Shown here: positions 18,437 to 28,318 of the stretch, one piece after another | Layout: each line of letters begins with the position of its first letter | Numbering within the stretch: the first letter of the stretch is position 1 | NCBI GenBank assembly: GCA_050176585.1 | Contig: JBFXHX010000003.1 | Coordinates: forward strand, 124,001 to 188,000 | Direction: 5' to 3' | From: CAYYWP01 sp050176585 | Lineage (GTDB): Bacteria; Desulfobacterota; Binatia; HRBIN30; CADEER01 | DNA: 64,000 nt | Program-made: the position numbers and the translations under genes | The notes under the pieces: model-generated | What the model was told of the DNA's origin: nothing | The model's database searches: none | The model's input: the letters and a program-made list of their open reading frames with translations, nothing else

Positions 18437-20620
18437 TCACTGCACCTGCCGCTGCAGCTTGTAGGTGGAAAAGATCTGCGGGGTCAACGGCAGCTTCGAC
18501 ACGCTATGGTAGTGCTTGCCGGTGCGCCCGAGGGGGATCGCCTCCACGAACTGGACGTCGATGACCATGTCACCGCCGAGATGCTCGCGTATCTGCGCCA
18601 TCAGCTTCTCCAGCTCGCCGTCCGAAAAGCGCGGCCCCCGGATGATCTTCAGCTCTACTTTGCCGAGGGTCTCCTGGACCACCTGGAATTGTCTGATGAT
18701 GTGCCCGTAGTCCTTCAGCAGATGGGCGAAGAAGGTCCCGGGCAGGAAACAGCCATTGGTCCCGATGATGATCGCCTGCGTGCGCCCTTGTACTTCGCCG
18801 ATCAGCGGCAACCCGCGCCCGCAGGGGCATGGCGACTCCGCCGCGACCGCGAGATCGCCCAGCGCGTAGCGAATCAGCGGCACGCTGAGGTTGTTCAGGT
18901 CGGTGACCAGGACCTCACCCAGTTCGCCCGGTCGCACGGGCCGGCCGTCGTGCACGATCTCGACGATGTACGACTCGGCGTTCACATGGTGACCCGCATG
19001 CGCTTCGCATTCGTGCGCGATGCCGCTGAACTCGCGACTGCCGTACTTGTCGAAGACCTTGGTGTGAAAGGCCTCCTCGATGAGCGCGCGGCTCTCCCTC
19101 GACAACGTCTGGGCGGACGAGATGATGCCTTTGGGCCGGACGCCATCGACACTGTGGGCGTGCAGATAATTGGCGATCATGTTGAACGCTTCCGCATAGC
19201 CGTCGATCAGCACCGGCTGCTTCCGCCGCAGGAACCTCACGAACCGGTCGAGGTTGCGCTCGTCCATGGCGAAAGCGCGAAAGAACGTGCGCCGCGACAG
19301 CCACGCGTCCAGGTGCTCGCGGACCGCGCGCAAGCGCGACAGACCGAGGGTCGAATGCCATAACCGCACCTGCCGGTCGCCGAACCGATAGCCGGTCCAC
19401 TCGCAGTTGCGCAGCGTGGTCGCCCAACGCATCTCGAGCTGCGCCTTGTCCGCATAGAGGGTCAATGGCTCGCCCGTCGATCCACTGGTGGTGACGGCCA
19501 GCATCTTCGACTTGTCGTGATGACTCGACATCAAGTCGAAATGCAGGTGCCGGCGGATCTCCTCCTTGGTCAGCACCGGCAGCCGCTGCAGATCCTCCAA
19601 CGTTCGGATGCTCGTCGGCGCGAGATGCTCGCGGTCGAATAACTCCCGGTAATACGGCACGTGCCGGTACGCGTGCAGGACCAGGCGCCGTAGCTTCAGC
19701 TCCTGAAGCTCCCGAATCTCCTCCGGCCGCAACCATTGGCTGGCGCGCAATTGGAAGTAGTACCGCCACACCGGAAAGGACACGAGCCAGTGATGCATGG
19801 GCATGAGCAGGACGAAGAGGTGGAAGTAGAGCCGGCGCAGCACGCTCGGCGAGTCGAGCGGCTTCGCCAGCGGATGTGCCGCGAGATACTCCGAGAGAAT
19901 GTCGCTGCCGGACGACATCAGGCGGAACTCGACCACGCCTTTCGCCAAATCTACGAGGCTGCGGGCGATCGCCTTGATGGGCATCACGGGGAGGAATGAC
20001 GTCCCGAGCTTGCGATCCTCGAAGAGGGTTTCGATCTGTTGAATCTTGTAGCCCTTGGCATGCGCGGAGACCATCACCAACGTCTGAAAGTACGCGTACG
20101 ACAGCCGCCGCTGCAGGATGTGAGCGAAGATGTCCCGCTCACAGATGAAAAAGCCCGACTTGATGTCGAACATCTTCATGCGAAAGAGCACCCGCAGCAT
20201 GATGTCGAGCGCTCGACTGATGAAGTACCGCACTCCCTTCACCCGGCCGATCATGCTGCGCCAGCCCTGCACGACGTCCGCGTTGGAGTATTTGAGCTCC
20301 CGATAGAGCCGGTACACATCCTCGGGGAGGTACTGCAGATCGCCGTCCATGACGGCGATGTAGCGCCCGCTCGACGCCGCGAAACCGGTTCTCCATGCGG
20401 CGGCGATACCGAGCGTCTGCTCCTGATGGACAGCGACCACGTCGGGATGTTCGCGTGCGAGTTGATCGATCAGCTCGCCGGTGTGATCAGTGCTCCCGTC
20501 ATCTACGAAGACGACCTCGCCCTCTATCTGTCGAGTGGCGAACACGGCGCGCATGCGGGCGGCAAGCTCCAGCACGTTCTCGGCTTCGTTCCGGCACGGA
20601 ACGAGGACGCTGAGCTCCAT
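18437..20620 (-). CDS. GT2 glycosyltransferase fused to CapK/PaaK-type adenylate-forming domain
   Basis: The protein has 727 residues. Residues 1-240 form a DPM1-type GT2 domain: LSVLVPCRNEAENV, VFVDDGSTDHTGEL and MDGDLQYLPED (DxD). After a joining region (residues 240-300), residues 300-727 match CapK/PaaK-type ligases. The AMP-binding loop is TTSGSTGEPLT, then come DKYGSREFSGIAHEC and RYALGDLAVAAE, a Cys pair in CPCGRGLPLIG, and the C-terminal hinge GRTGKHYHSVSK. CapK proteins occur in capsule loci and are thought to activate carboxylates as adenylates. No frameshift is visible; one frame covers both domains. The gene starts 78 bp from the divergent methyltransferase and is followed within 1 bp by DUF362. 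Such a fusion could link sugar loading with acyl or aminoacyl activation. Confidence 0.85.
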   Translation of the reverse strand: MELSVLVPCRNEAENVLELAARMRAVFATRQIEGEVVFVDDGSTDHTGELIDQLAREHPDVVAVHQEQTLGIAAAWRTGFAASSGRYIAVMDGDLQYLPEDVYRLYRELKYSNADVVQGWRSMIGRVKGVRYFISRALDIMLRVLFRMKMFDIKSGFFICERDIFAHILQRRLSYAYFQTLVMVSAHAKGYKIQQIETLFEDRKLGTSFLPVMPIKAIARSLVDLAKGVVEFRLMSSGSDILSEYLAAHPLAKPLDSPSVLRRLYFHLFVLLMPMHHWLVSFPVWRYYFQLRASQWLRPEEIRELQELKLRRLVLHAYRHVPYYRELFDREHLAPTSIRTLEDLQRLPVLTKEEIRRHLHFDLMSSHHDKSKMLAVTTSGSTGEPLTLYADKAQLEMRWATTLRNCEWTGYRFGDRQVRLWHSTLGLSRLRAVREHLDAWLSRRTFFRAFAMDERNLDRFVRFLRRKQPVLIDGYAEAFNMIANYLHAHSVDGVRPKGIISSAQTLSRESRALIEEAFHTKVFDKYGSREFSGIAHECEAHAGHHVNAESYIVEIVHDGRPVRPGELGEVLVTDLNNLSVPLIRYALGDLAVAAESPCPCGRGLPLIGEVQGRTQAIIIGTNGCFLPGTFFAHLLKDYGHIIRQFQVVQETLGKVELKIIRGPRFSDGELEKLMAQIREHLGGDMVIDVQFVEAIPLGRTGKHYHSVSKLPLTPQIFSTYKLQRQVQ

Positions 20621-20698
20621 TGGCGGGTGCTGATTACCGCACTGTCCGAGCTTTGCAAGGGCGAGCGCGAACCGTTACAGGGGCGCACGAGCCCTCGA

Positions 20699-21457
20699 AT
20701 GGATCCGCGGTTGTACAGAAGCTTCTACGAGATCGAGGAGCACTTCTGGTGGTCGGTCGGAACGCGGCGCGTCTTTTTTGACACGATACATGAGTGCCTG
20801 GAGCGAACGCCGATGCGCGTGCTGGACGTGGGGTGCGGAACCGGCATCATGCTGCGCGAGCTCCCACGGGTCGGAGCGACCGCATGCGGTCTCGACGCTT
20901 CCGCTCTGGCGCTCTCGTTCTGTCGCCAGCGCGGGCTGGCAGACCTCGTGCGCGGTGATGCGACGCGATTGCCGTTCAAGACCGATGCGCTGGAGCTGGT
21001 GCTGGCCTTGGACCTGGTCGAGCACGTCGCGGATGACCTCGGCTGCGTGCAGGAGCTCGCCCGTGTGTGCCGAGTTGGCGGGCACCTCCTCATTCACGTT
21101 CCCGCGTTCCCGTTTCTCTGGACCCGCAAGGACGTGATGAACCACCATTACCGCCGCTATCGCCGCGACGGCCTCGCCCGCATCGTCCGGCAGTGCGGGC
21201 TGCACATCGTACGGCTCTTCTACATCAACGCGTTCGTGTTTCCGGTCGCGGTGCTCCAGAGCATCGCCGAGCGCGCCGGCGACCGCGTACGGAGCGCCGC
21301 GGCGGTGGACGCCGACGGCGTCGAGCGCCTGTACCGCATTCCGGCGACGATCAACCGGTGGATGCTCGCATTGATGAAGCTCGAAGGAGCCCTGTCGCGC
21401 CGCGCCCGGTTGCCGTTCGGCATGTCGCTGGTGTGCCTCGCGGAGAAGCGGGCGTGA
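20699..21457 (+). CDS. Class I SAM-dependent methyltransferase
   Basis: The protein has 252 residues. Motif I is MRVLDVGCGTGIMLREL near residues 39-55, and ALDLVEHVADD and GGHLLIHVPAFPF mark the later core strands. The small-molecule methyltransferase fold occupies about residues 35-170. The C-terminal third has hydrophobic helices (LFYINAFVFPVAVLQ) that could touch a membrane lipid or hydrophobic acceptor. ATG at 20699 is selected because HFWWSVGTRR follows directly, as in related envelope methyltransferases; a longer in-frame extension to 20039 only shadows the GT2-CapK gene. It is divergent from that gene and probably modifies sugar or lipid in the same cluster. The substrate is unknown. 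Confidence 0.82.
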   Translation: MDPRLYRSFYEIEEHFWWSVGTRRVFFDTIHECLERTPMRVLDVGCGTGIMLRELPRVGATACGLDASALALSFCRQRGLADLVRGDATRLPFKTDALELVLALDLVEHVADDLGCVQELARVCRVGGHLLIHVPAFPFLWTRKDVMNHHYRRYRRDGLARIVRQCGLHIVRLFYINAFVFPVAVLQSIAERAGDRVRSAAAVDADGVERLYRIPATINRWMLALMKLEGALSRRARLPFGMSLVCLAEKRA

Positions 21458-21573
21458 GCCGCGCGGGCGCCATGTCCGCACTCGCCCGGGTGCGTCATGG
21501 GCACGCGATGCGGCACGCGCCGATGGAGCGGCGCCCTCGCGGCGTCGATTCGCGAAGCTGACGGAGCGCGGAA

Positions 21574-24492
21574 TCAGGAGCTCGGGGCGGCCGGTTCTGC
21601 GGCGTCCGCATCGGGTTGCGCGAGGCGCACGATGCCACGCAGGCCGGCGTCCGCGACGTACAAGTTGCCGTCGGCTGCCGCGGCCAGCCCCACTGGTGTG
21701 TGCAGAGCCCCCGCGCCGAGCTCGGCGAGGCGACGCCCGTGTCGGTCGTACTGCAGAATGGTGCCTCGGTCCGGCTGTGAGAGGAGGACGAAGTCGTTGG
21801 CGACCAAGACGTGCGCGCCGGGAGACGCCGGCGACAACGGGACTTTCCATTCGCGGTGGTAGGCCAAATCCCTACCGAGAACGACGATGCGCGCGTTGCC
21901 GCTGTCCAGCACGAAGATCTCGTCGTCCGGACCGGTCGCGATGCTGGCGGGCTGGCGAAGTGGAAGGCTGCCCACCCGTCCCCGGGTCGCTTGCGCGTCT
22001 CCGTTTGGGGCGATGCGCACGATGCGGTCGCGCCCGGTATCGGCGACGAACAGGTTGAGCGCGCGGTCGACGGCGATCGCGCCGGGAGCGTCCGCATCCG
22101 GGATCGGAATGCTGCGTTGTACCGCGCCATTGCTGCCGATCACCGCGACGGCTTGGCGCTCGGCGTCGAGCACGTAGACAGTGCCGTCCGGTGCGACAGC
22201 CACCGCGCGGGGGTCGGTGATTGCGCCGTCCGGCCCGTCGGCGACGGCGCCCAGTGGGGCGCCGGCCGCGGAAAAATGCCGCACCTGGCCTGCCGCGCCA
22301 TCGACCACGAACAGCTCGCCGCCATTGGCGACGGCCACGGCGCGCGGCTCGGATCCATCCGCCAGGCCGAGCCATGGCGCTGACGAGCGCGATGGGGGCG
22401 CGTCCGGCGCCGTGTCCGGCGAGGAGCCGTACGGCTGCACCTGCGCCACGCTCAGCGCGGGTAGAGGGCGCGGCTCCAGCACGGGGTCGGGAATGGCTGC
22501 TGCGAGCTGTGCCGGGCCGACCAGGTACGCGTAAAACATCGGAATGCCGGTCGTCGTGTCGACGGTCTCCGCCCAGCCGTCCGGATACGCGCGCTCGATC
22601 GCTTGCCGCCGCTCCGCCGCTGCCGACCAGAAGGCGTCAATGATGAAGGCGATGCCCTTGTGAGCGGGAATGCGTCGCAGCGGCAGCGGCAATGGGTCCT
22701 CGCGTACATCGACGCCGTCGACGTCGGGAATGAGGAAGCGCTCCGTATCGTACAGCAGCGAGTTGCGGCCGAGGACGTACACTTGGAACCGACCGTTCAC
22801 CGCCGCCACGTACCGAGACAGGATCGTATTGGCCCCGGCGATCTGCATGCGCCCGATGTGCACGTTGAAATAGTCGTCGTAGTTGGCGCGCGCGCTGAGT
22901 CCGAGAAACAGGACGACCGGCAACGCGAAGAGCGCGGTCCCCGCCCGGCCGAACAAGCGGCCGGTCGCTCGCCAGCCGCCGTCGATGACCAGCGCGGGGA
23001 ACAAGCAGATGACGGGCACGGCGGCGATCACGCGGGGCGAGAACATCGCGTCCACGGTGAGGATCGAGCCGAACACGAGCGTCGCCCAAAACCAGACCGC
23101 CAGCAGGAAGTACGAGCTCCGGTAGGCGCGCAGCGTTACCGCCACGACGCCGATGACGAAGAGCGCGCTCGACCAAAAGTCGATCAACCCATCGCCGCGG
23201 TGGCCGTGTTGCATGCTGGTCTCGCCGCGCCAGTTGAACGCGGTGAGCGTATTGACGATTTGGTTGCGCAACACGGCGGGGACATTGTCGACATTCTGCG
23301 CGGTGAACGCGTGCTGCAGGCCCGCGGGGGTGAGGAGAAATACGCCTTCCATGCGGCTCACCAGCGCGTGCGGATGCTGCGAGAATACGAGCAGCATCGG
23401 CGCCATGAACAGCACGGCTCCGATGCCCAACACGGCGATGTTCGCCCTCTGGCGGCGGAAAAAGCCGCGCTCCGTGATGAGCTTGTGGGCGAGATATGCG
23501 GCGCCGAGCGCCGGCGCGAGGCGTGCCGCGTAATAGACGTTCAGGGAGAGCCCGCTCGCGAAGCCCGCCAAGAGCCAGTCAAGCGGCTGCCGGCGCTGCA
23601 CGCCGCGCACCAGAAAATACAAGACGAGCAGCGTGGCGACCTGTGCTTGGACGTAGTTGATGCCGGCGCGGCTGAAGTGAATCTCCCAATGCGACACCGC
23701 GAGCAGGAACGCCGCCAGGGCCGCGACCCGCGCTGAGAAGAGGCGCTTGGCCAACAGGTACAGGAGCAGCACCGCGAGGACTCCCTGGATGGCGGAGGCC
23801 ATGCGAAAACCCCAGAGGTCCTCGCCGAGGACGGCCATCGCGGCAGCCGAGATCGCGAAGCTGATGTTCGGGATTTGATACCACCCGACTGTGAAGAGGT
23901 TGCGCACCTCGCCGTGCAGGATGCGGCGCGCTTCGAGCCCGCACGCCGCTTCGTCGCCGTGCACCTCGGGAGGGATCTGCGACAGATCGGGGAGGCGCAG
24001 GGCGACGGCGACCGCGAGAATGCCGAGAACGACCGCCATCTCGAACACCCGCCGGCGGTCGAGCCGCCAGCGCGCGACCTCGGAACGGGGCGTGGCGATG
24101 CCGAACCCGACGGCGGTCAGCGCGAGCCCGATGAGCCACGTGACGAACGCGCTCTCGTACGCGGCGGCCCATCCGAGTTGAACCACGGCAAACCCGACCG
24201 CCCACACGCCAGCCGCGATGAGCAGTCTCGCCGCGGTGTGCAGCGTCGGTGGTCGGTCGAGGCTGGCCTCACGAGCGGCACCGGGCAGCGGTACCCGCTC
24301 GTCGATGAGGGACAGCGCGGCGCCTCCGACCAGCGCCGCCACGGCGTAATACTGCACCGCCAGTGAGAGATTGCCGAGCGGAGCGATCTGGTACTGCGCC
24401 CACAGCGCGATAGCGACTGCCACCGCCCATGCGACCAGCGCGCCGCCGAGCAACAGGTGATTGCTCGCCGATGTATCCTCAGCGCTCGCCAT
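21574..24492 (-). CDS. GT39-family membrane glycosyltransferase fused to C-terminal six-bladed NHL propeller
   Basis: The protein has about 972 residues. The membrane part runs to about residue 560, and the clearest catalytic signature in the island, PPEVHGDEAACGLE, lies near residue 180. This is the Asp-Glu loop of ArnT/PMT-type GT39 enzymes using polyprenyl-phosphate sugar outside the membrane. A soluble stretch precedes six NHL-type repeats at about residues 705-960, among them RAVAVAPDGTVYVLDAE, GAIAVDRALNLFVADTG and VGLAAAADGNLYVADAG. The propeller follows the last membrane segment and is probably extracytoplasmic. ATG at 24492 is used; GTG at 24531 would add 13 residues. It is convergent with the methyltransferase and divergent from the gene at 24851. 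Confidence 0.82.
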   Translation of the reverse strand: MASAEDTSASNHLLLGGALVAWAVAVAIALWAQYQIAPLGNLSLAVQYYAVAALVGGAALSLIDERVPLPGAAREASLDRPPTLHTAARLLIAAGVWAVGFAVVQLGWAAAYESAFVTWLIGLALTAVGFGIATPRSEVARWRLDRRRVFEMAVVLGILAVAVALRLPDLSQIPPEVHGDEAACGLEARRILHGEVRNLFTVGWYQIPNISFAISAAAMAVLGEDLWGFRMASAIQGVLAVLLLYLLAKRLFSARVAALAAFLLAVSHWEIHFSRAGINYVQAQVATLLVLYFLVRGVQRRQPLDWLLAGFASGLSLNVYYAARLAPALGAAYLAHKLITERGFFRRQRANIAVLGIGAVLFMAPMLLVFSQHPHALVSRMEGVFLLTPAGLQHAFTAQNVDNVPAVLRNQIVNTLTAFNWRGETSMQHGHRGDGLIDFWSSALFVIGVVAVTLRAYRSSYFLLAVWFWATLVFGSILTVDAMFSPRVIAAVPVICLFPALVIDGGWRATGRLFGRAGTALFALPVVLFLGLSARANYDDYFNVHIGRMQIAGANTILSRYVAAVNGRFQVYVLGRNSLLYDTERFLIPDVDGVDVREDPLPLPLRRIPAHKGIAFIIDAFWSAAAERRQAIERAYPDGWAETVDTTTGIPMFYAYLVGPAQLAAAIPDPVLEPRPLPALSVAQVQPYGSSPDTAPDAPPSRSSAPWLGLADGSEPRAVAVANGGELFVVDGAAGQVRHFSAAGAPLGAVADGPDGAITDPRAVAVAPDGTVYVLDAERQAVAVIGSNGAVQRSIPIPDADAPGAIAVDRALNLFVADTGRDRIVRIAPNGDAQATRGRVGSLPLRQPASIATGPDDEIFVLDSGNARIVVLGRDLAYHREWKVPLSPASPGAHVLVANDFVLLSQPDRGTILQYDRHGRRLAELGAGALHTPVGLAAAADGNLYVADAGLRGIVRLAQPDADAAEPAAPSS

Positions 24493-24850
24493 GCCTGCAT
24501 AGGCACCGTCGGTCACGGACTTGACCCCCACTCGATGCGCATCGCCCGCACCCGTTCGGTCAGCCGGCGTGATCGAGCTCGGTGGTGCGCACCAGCCGTG
24601 GATTCACGATCAGACCTCGGGTATGCGCTGCAGCGCACCGGATGGAAAGTGCCACAATCGATGCACCCGTGCCAACGTGCGCCAGTCCCGGCTGGCGGTC
24701 GGTCGTTGCGCACCCGAGCGGCTTGACAGCGCCGAGCGTTCTCGGAAGCATACGGCGGCGAATCGTGAACGCCCGCCAGCCGAATCAGCGCCAGGACGCG
24801 TTGCGAGCAGCCGACAGCAGGCGCGATCCGGTTCAGCGCCCCGCGAGCCC
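24493..24850. other. Divergent intergenic region
   Basis: About 358 bp separate the two divergent membrane glycosyltransferase genes. The plus-strand frame is open here (from 24521) but encodes Arg/Pro/Ser-rich sequence with no domain. I read it as noncoding or as a poorly conserved extension. No clear promoter hexamers or hairpins stand out. Confidence 0.35.
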
Positions 24851-26827
24851 GTGACGACGCCGCCCGCAGATGGGCCACCAGCCACCGACGGTACGGCAGG
24901 TAGGTGGCCGCGCTGGTTGGTCGCCGCCAACCTGGGCGTGCTGGCGGCCGCCATCGCGGTTCCCACGCGGCTGGCCGTAACCGATGAGGCGGCGGGCCGC
25001 GTCTGCCTCGGATGGCTGGCGCCGCTCTTCGACGGCGTGGTCGCGATCTCGCGCGCGCTGCAACCATGCGCCATTCCCTCTGCGTACGTCCCGGTTGCGG
25101 CGGCCGCGGCCGCGGCTGTCTACGTCCTGCTGCGCTCTTCACGGTGGTCGAATGCGGGCGACACGCTGGGGTCGCGCTCGGCGCGGCTGGCGCCGTACGG
25201 CGAAGCGCTGTTGCTCGCCGTCCTGACGCTCGCCGTCGCGGCGTACCGATTCTATGCGCTGAACCGCGTCTTGCACGACAACGTCGGCGAGATGACGTTC
25301 TCGGTCATTGCGGCGTCCGATCTGGACAGCCTGCTGAAGGTGAACGTGGGGGCCGTCAACGCGCCCTGGGCACCTCTGGGCGCGGTATACTACTTCCTCG
25401 TAGGCGCATTGCTCCCGTTCTGCGGTTCCACGATCCTCACCATGCGCATCGCTGCGGCGGTGACCAGCGTGCTGCTGACGCAGGTGCTCTACGGTTTCGT
25501 CCGTCTGCTCGGCGGGCCGCTGGCGGCGATCATCGCCACCGTCTGGTACGTCTCGTCACCGGTGGAGATGGCGTGGGGCCGGCACGACATGTTCCCGTTC
25601 AACTCCGCGAGCCCGGTAGTGCTCGCGCTCGCCGTGTCGACCTACCTCGCCATCACGCGCTTCCGCCGCCGGTACTGGGTGGCCACCGCGGTGCTCATGG
25701 GGCTCACGGCGCAGCTGTTCGCGTCGGGGTTCGCGGGGTTTCTGCTGCCCGTGGGCGTGCTGGCGTGGCTGGCGGTGTTCGACCGCGCGCGACTTCGCCG
25801 CTGTGGCGGCGAGGTGCTCTGGGTCGCTGCCGGGGCTGCGCTGTGGGCGGCGTCGCGGTCGCTGGCCTACCTCGCCGCGTACGGATCGTGGCAGTGGCTC
25901 AACCCCTTCGATGCCCGCTTGGAAGGGCGCGTGTTGCGCGGCAGCGGATGGGGCGCGTGGGATTCGTTGCTGACCAACCTCGATTACGTGGCGCGGAGGC
26001 TCTACGTCGGTGTGCCGGCGGACGTGCACCAGACGCCGCTCGGGGCGTTCACGAGCAATCCGGTTGCGTATATCGACCCGCTGGTCGCCATCTTCTTCAC
26101 CGTGGGGCTCGCATGGCTGCTCTTGAATCCGCGCCGCCCCGTCTGCCCGGTGCTGCTGGGGCTGCTCGGCGCGTCGCTGTTACCCGGCATCACCTCGATC
26201 GCTGCCGCACATCGCATGGCGGTGGCGTTTCCGGCCATCTCGGCGATCGCGGCTTTGCCGGCGGCGCAGGGGCTGCGCGCGTTGCCACGGCGTCTTGGCT
26301 CTGCGGGCGTCTGGCTGCAGGTGATCATTCCGCTGCTGGTCCTGCCCGCCATGTTTCTGCGCATCGGCGGCGCGTATTTCAGCCAGGCGTCCGATGAACC
26401 GCCGAACGTCACCGTTTACAAGTCCGTGGAACCGTTTCTGCGGCCGGGCACGATCGTGGTGGTCGACTTTCCCGTCACCCTGTCCATCGACGTCGTGTAT
26501 CAGATGTTCGACCGGTTGCGGGTCGAGCCGCTCAGCTTCGTGATGCCGGAGGGCGACCACTGGAATGCGCTCGTGGAGCACCCCGAGCCGCAGCTGGACC
26601 ATCTCTTCTACCGCTGGACTGCGCTCAGATATCGAGTGCCGGAGCTGCGCGAGATGCGCTGGCGGCACGTGGTGTTTCTGCTCCACCCGGAAACGGACGG
26701 CGCGCACAAGCTCGAGCTGTTGCGGGCCAAGTACCCGCACCTCGAAGTGACCGAGGTGCGGCCGCCGACGTGGCGCCCCGGATACGATTTTACCGTCGTT
26801 GCGATCGACCTCGATGGCGCCGGCTGA
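24851..26827 (+). CDS. GT39-like polytopic membrane glycosyltransferase
   Basis: The protein has about 658 residues. A membrane segment (WLVAANLGVLAAAIAV) follows the start closely, and at least nine more follow. The loop VLHDNVGEMTFSVIAASD occupies the place of the GT39 first-loop acids. The C-terminal 140 residues are soluble (TIVVVDFPVTLSIDVVYQM) and end in GYDFTVVAIDL, similar in style to the tail of the partial gene at the left edge. GTG at 24851 is preferred to the long frame start at 24521 because the intervening 110 residues are low-complexity and Arg-rich. It carries no propeller, unlike its neighbours. The GT4 gene begins 188 bp downstream on the same strand. Likely role: transfer of a lipid-linked sugar outside the membrane. 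Confidence 0.7.
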   Translation: MTTPPADGPPATDGTAGRWPRWLVAANLGVLAAAIAVPTRLAVTDEAAGRVCLGWLAPLFDGVVAISRALQPCAIPSAYVPVAAAAAAAVYVLLRSSRWSNAGDTLGSRSARLAPYGEALLLAVLTLAVAAYRFYALNRVLHDNVGEMTFSVIAASDLDSLLKVNVGAVNAPWAPLGAVYYFLVGALLPFCGSTILTMRIAAAVTSVLLTQVLYGFVRLLGGPLAAIIATVWYVSSPVEMAWGRHDMFPFNSASPVVLALAVSTYLAITRFRRRYWVATAVLMGLTAQLFASGFAGFLLPVGVLAWLAVFDRARLRRCGGEVLWVAAGAALWAASRSLAYLAAYGSWQWLNPFDARLEGRVLRGSGWGAWDSLLTNLDYVARRLYVGVPADVHQTPLGAFTSNPVAYIDPLVAIFFTVGLAWLLLNPRRPVCPVLLGLLGASLLPGITSIAAAHRMAVAFPAISAIAALPAAQGLRALPRRLGSAGVWLQVIIPLLVLPAMFLRIGGAYFSQASDEPPNVTVYKSVEPFLRPGTIVVVDFPVTLSIDVVYQMFDRLRVEPLSFVMPEGDHWNALVEHPEPQLDHLFYRWTALRYRVPELREMRWRHVVFLLHPETDGAHKLELLRAKYPHLEVTEVRPPTWRPGYDFTVVAIDLDGAG

Positions 26828-27015
26828 GAGTCGCTGCGGCGAAGGCTCGACCGATCTGCGCCGATCCGCCGCCGCCGTGCGGGTGCGCGCGCGGCACGGC
26901 GGTCGGGCGCCGGGCTCGGGTCCATCTCTTCTCGCCCTGCGTTCGCGTTCGCGTGACAGCGTGACGGCGCCGCGCCGGAGCCCCTGAATCCCGGCCCTTC
27001 AACGTCAGCGAATCG

Positions 27016-28143
27016 ATGCGCATACTGACCGTCACCCACTACCAACCGCCGCACTGGGGCGGGATCGAGAATACGGCGGCGGCGCTGCACGGGTGCTTCC
27101 AGCGTTTGGGGCATGAAGCGGTGTGGCTGTCGAGCGACCTGCCGCCCGCGCCCGCAGTACGGGCGCAGGTGCGCGTCCCGGCCTCCGATCTGCCCTACAA
27201 TGTCCTCGGCGTCGCATACCCGTTGTGGGGGGCGCGCGCTGCGGCGGCGATGCGGCGGTGGGTTCAGTGGTGCGACGTGGTGCACCCGCACGATTGCCTG
27301 TATCCGGGCACGCTGTTGGCGCTGCGCTGGGCGCGCCGCCTCGGCAAGCCGCTGGTGCTCACCCAGCACGCGGGGCCGTGGCCGTTTTTCCACAGCGCGG
27401 TTCTGCGCGCCGCGCAGCTCGGCGCGTACCGGACCCTCGGTCTCGCCGTCCATCGGCGCGTCGCTCAGGCCACGTTCAGCACGCGCACCGCGCAGAGCTG
27501 GTTTGCCGCCCGCGTGCGGTACGCGCTGCCACCGCGCTTCATCGGCAATGGCGTCGATGCGGGGATGTTCTTCCATGGCGACGCCGACGCGCGGCAGGCC
27601 GCGCGCCAGCGCCGCGGATTGCCGGCGCGCCGCCGCATTGCGCTCTATGTGGGGCGATTCCTGTCGATGAAGGGCTTGCCGGTCATCGAGCAGCTCGCGC
27701 GCCGGCTGCCAGATACCCTCTTCGTCCTACACGGAGCGGGTCCCGTAAATCCGTCGAGCTGGGGACTCCCGAACGTCGCCGTGGTACGGTACGCCGGGCA
27801 AGACGTCCTACGCGACTACTACTGGGCGAGCGACGTCATGATCCTGCCGTCCGCCGCCGAGGGCTTTCCGCTGGTAGTGATGGAGGCGATGGCGTGCGGC
27901 TGTCCGGCGATCGTCTCCCCGCACACGTATGCGGCTTGGGATACCGGCCGCGAGCACTTCCTGGTCGCCGAACCAGCCCCGACGGCGGACGCCATCGCCG
28001 AACTACTCGCCGCGCCGCAGGGGGCGCTCGAGCCCGAAGCGCGCGGCGCCATCAGCGCCTACGCGCGCGCCCAGTGGGACTGGCAACGCGCCGCGCGCGC
28101 ATACGTCGAGCTGTTCGAAACGCTGCGCGCGGGTGCGGGCTGA
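27016..28143 (+). CDS. Family 4 glycosyltransferase (GT-B)
   Basis: The protein has 375 residues. The N-terminus MRILTVTHYQPPHWGGIE is the usual glycine-rich acceptor-domain opening of GT4 enzymes. The donor domain has RIALYVGRFLSMKGLPVIE and the diagnostic E-x7-E in AAEGFPLVVMEAMACGCP near residues 280-297. GT4 enzymes are retaining and act in the cytoplasm on nucleotide sugars, adding to lipid-linked or surface glycans. No membrane segment is present. ATG at 27016 begins directly at the first beta strand. It follows the GT39-like gene on the same strand. The sugar donor cannot be told; mannose or a related hexose is common in this family. Confidence 0.88.
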   Translation: MRILTVTHYQPPHWGGIENTAAALHGCFQRLGHEAVWLSSDLPPAPAVRAQVRVPASDLPYNVLGVAYPLWGARAAAAMRRWVQWCDVVHPHDCLYPGTLLALRWARRLGKPLVLTQHAGPWPFFHSAVLRAAQLGAYRTLGLAVHRRVAQATFSTRTAQSWFAARVRYALPPRFIGNGVDAGMFFHGDADARQAARQRRGLPARRRIALYVGRFLSMKGLPVIEQLARRLPDTLFVLHGAGPVNPSSWGLPNVAVVRYAGQDVLRDYYWASDVMILPSAAEGFPLVVMEAMACGCPAIVSPHTYAAWDTGREHFLVAEPAPTADAIAELLAAPQGALEPEARGAISAYARAQWDWQRAARAYVELFETLRAGAG

Positions 28144-28170
28144 AAGCTCAGGCTCTTTACGGCTGGCCCG

Positions 28171-28199
28171 GCTGTTACGCCGGTCAGCTGTTACGCGGT
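28171..28199 (+). repeat. Imperfect tandem repeat, two copies of about 14 bp
   Basis: Between the convergent GT4 and triple-fusion genes, GCTGTTACGCCGGT (28171-28184) is followed after 2 nt by GCTGTTACGCGGT (28187-28199), one base shorter. It could be a protein site or chance slippage. The rest of the 175-bp gap shows no hairpin with a T tract. Confidence 0.35.
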
Positions 28200-28318
28200 G
28201 AGAGTCGGAGGTGTCCTGGGTGAGGCGCGGCGCGGAAGGTGTTCGCCCCAACGGCGGAACAGCCCAACAGCGAACAGCCTGGTGGTAAGAATCCGCCCAC
28301 GCACACCTGCGCCGCCCT

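Noticed and set aside
20039..20698. In-frame extension before the methyltransferase
   Set aside because: It lies antisense to the well-supported GT2-CapK gene and resembles no domain.
24521..24850. Extension of the GT39-like gene
   Set aside because: It is Arg/Pro/Ser-rich, has no domain and overlaps the start of the divergent gene.
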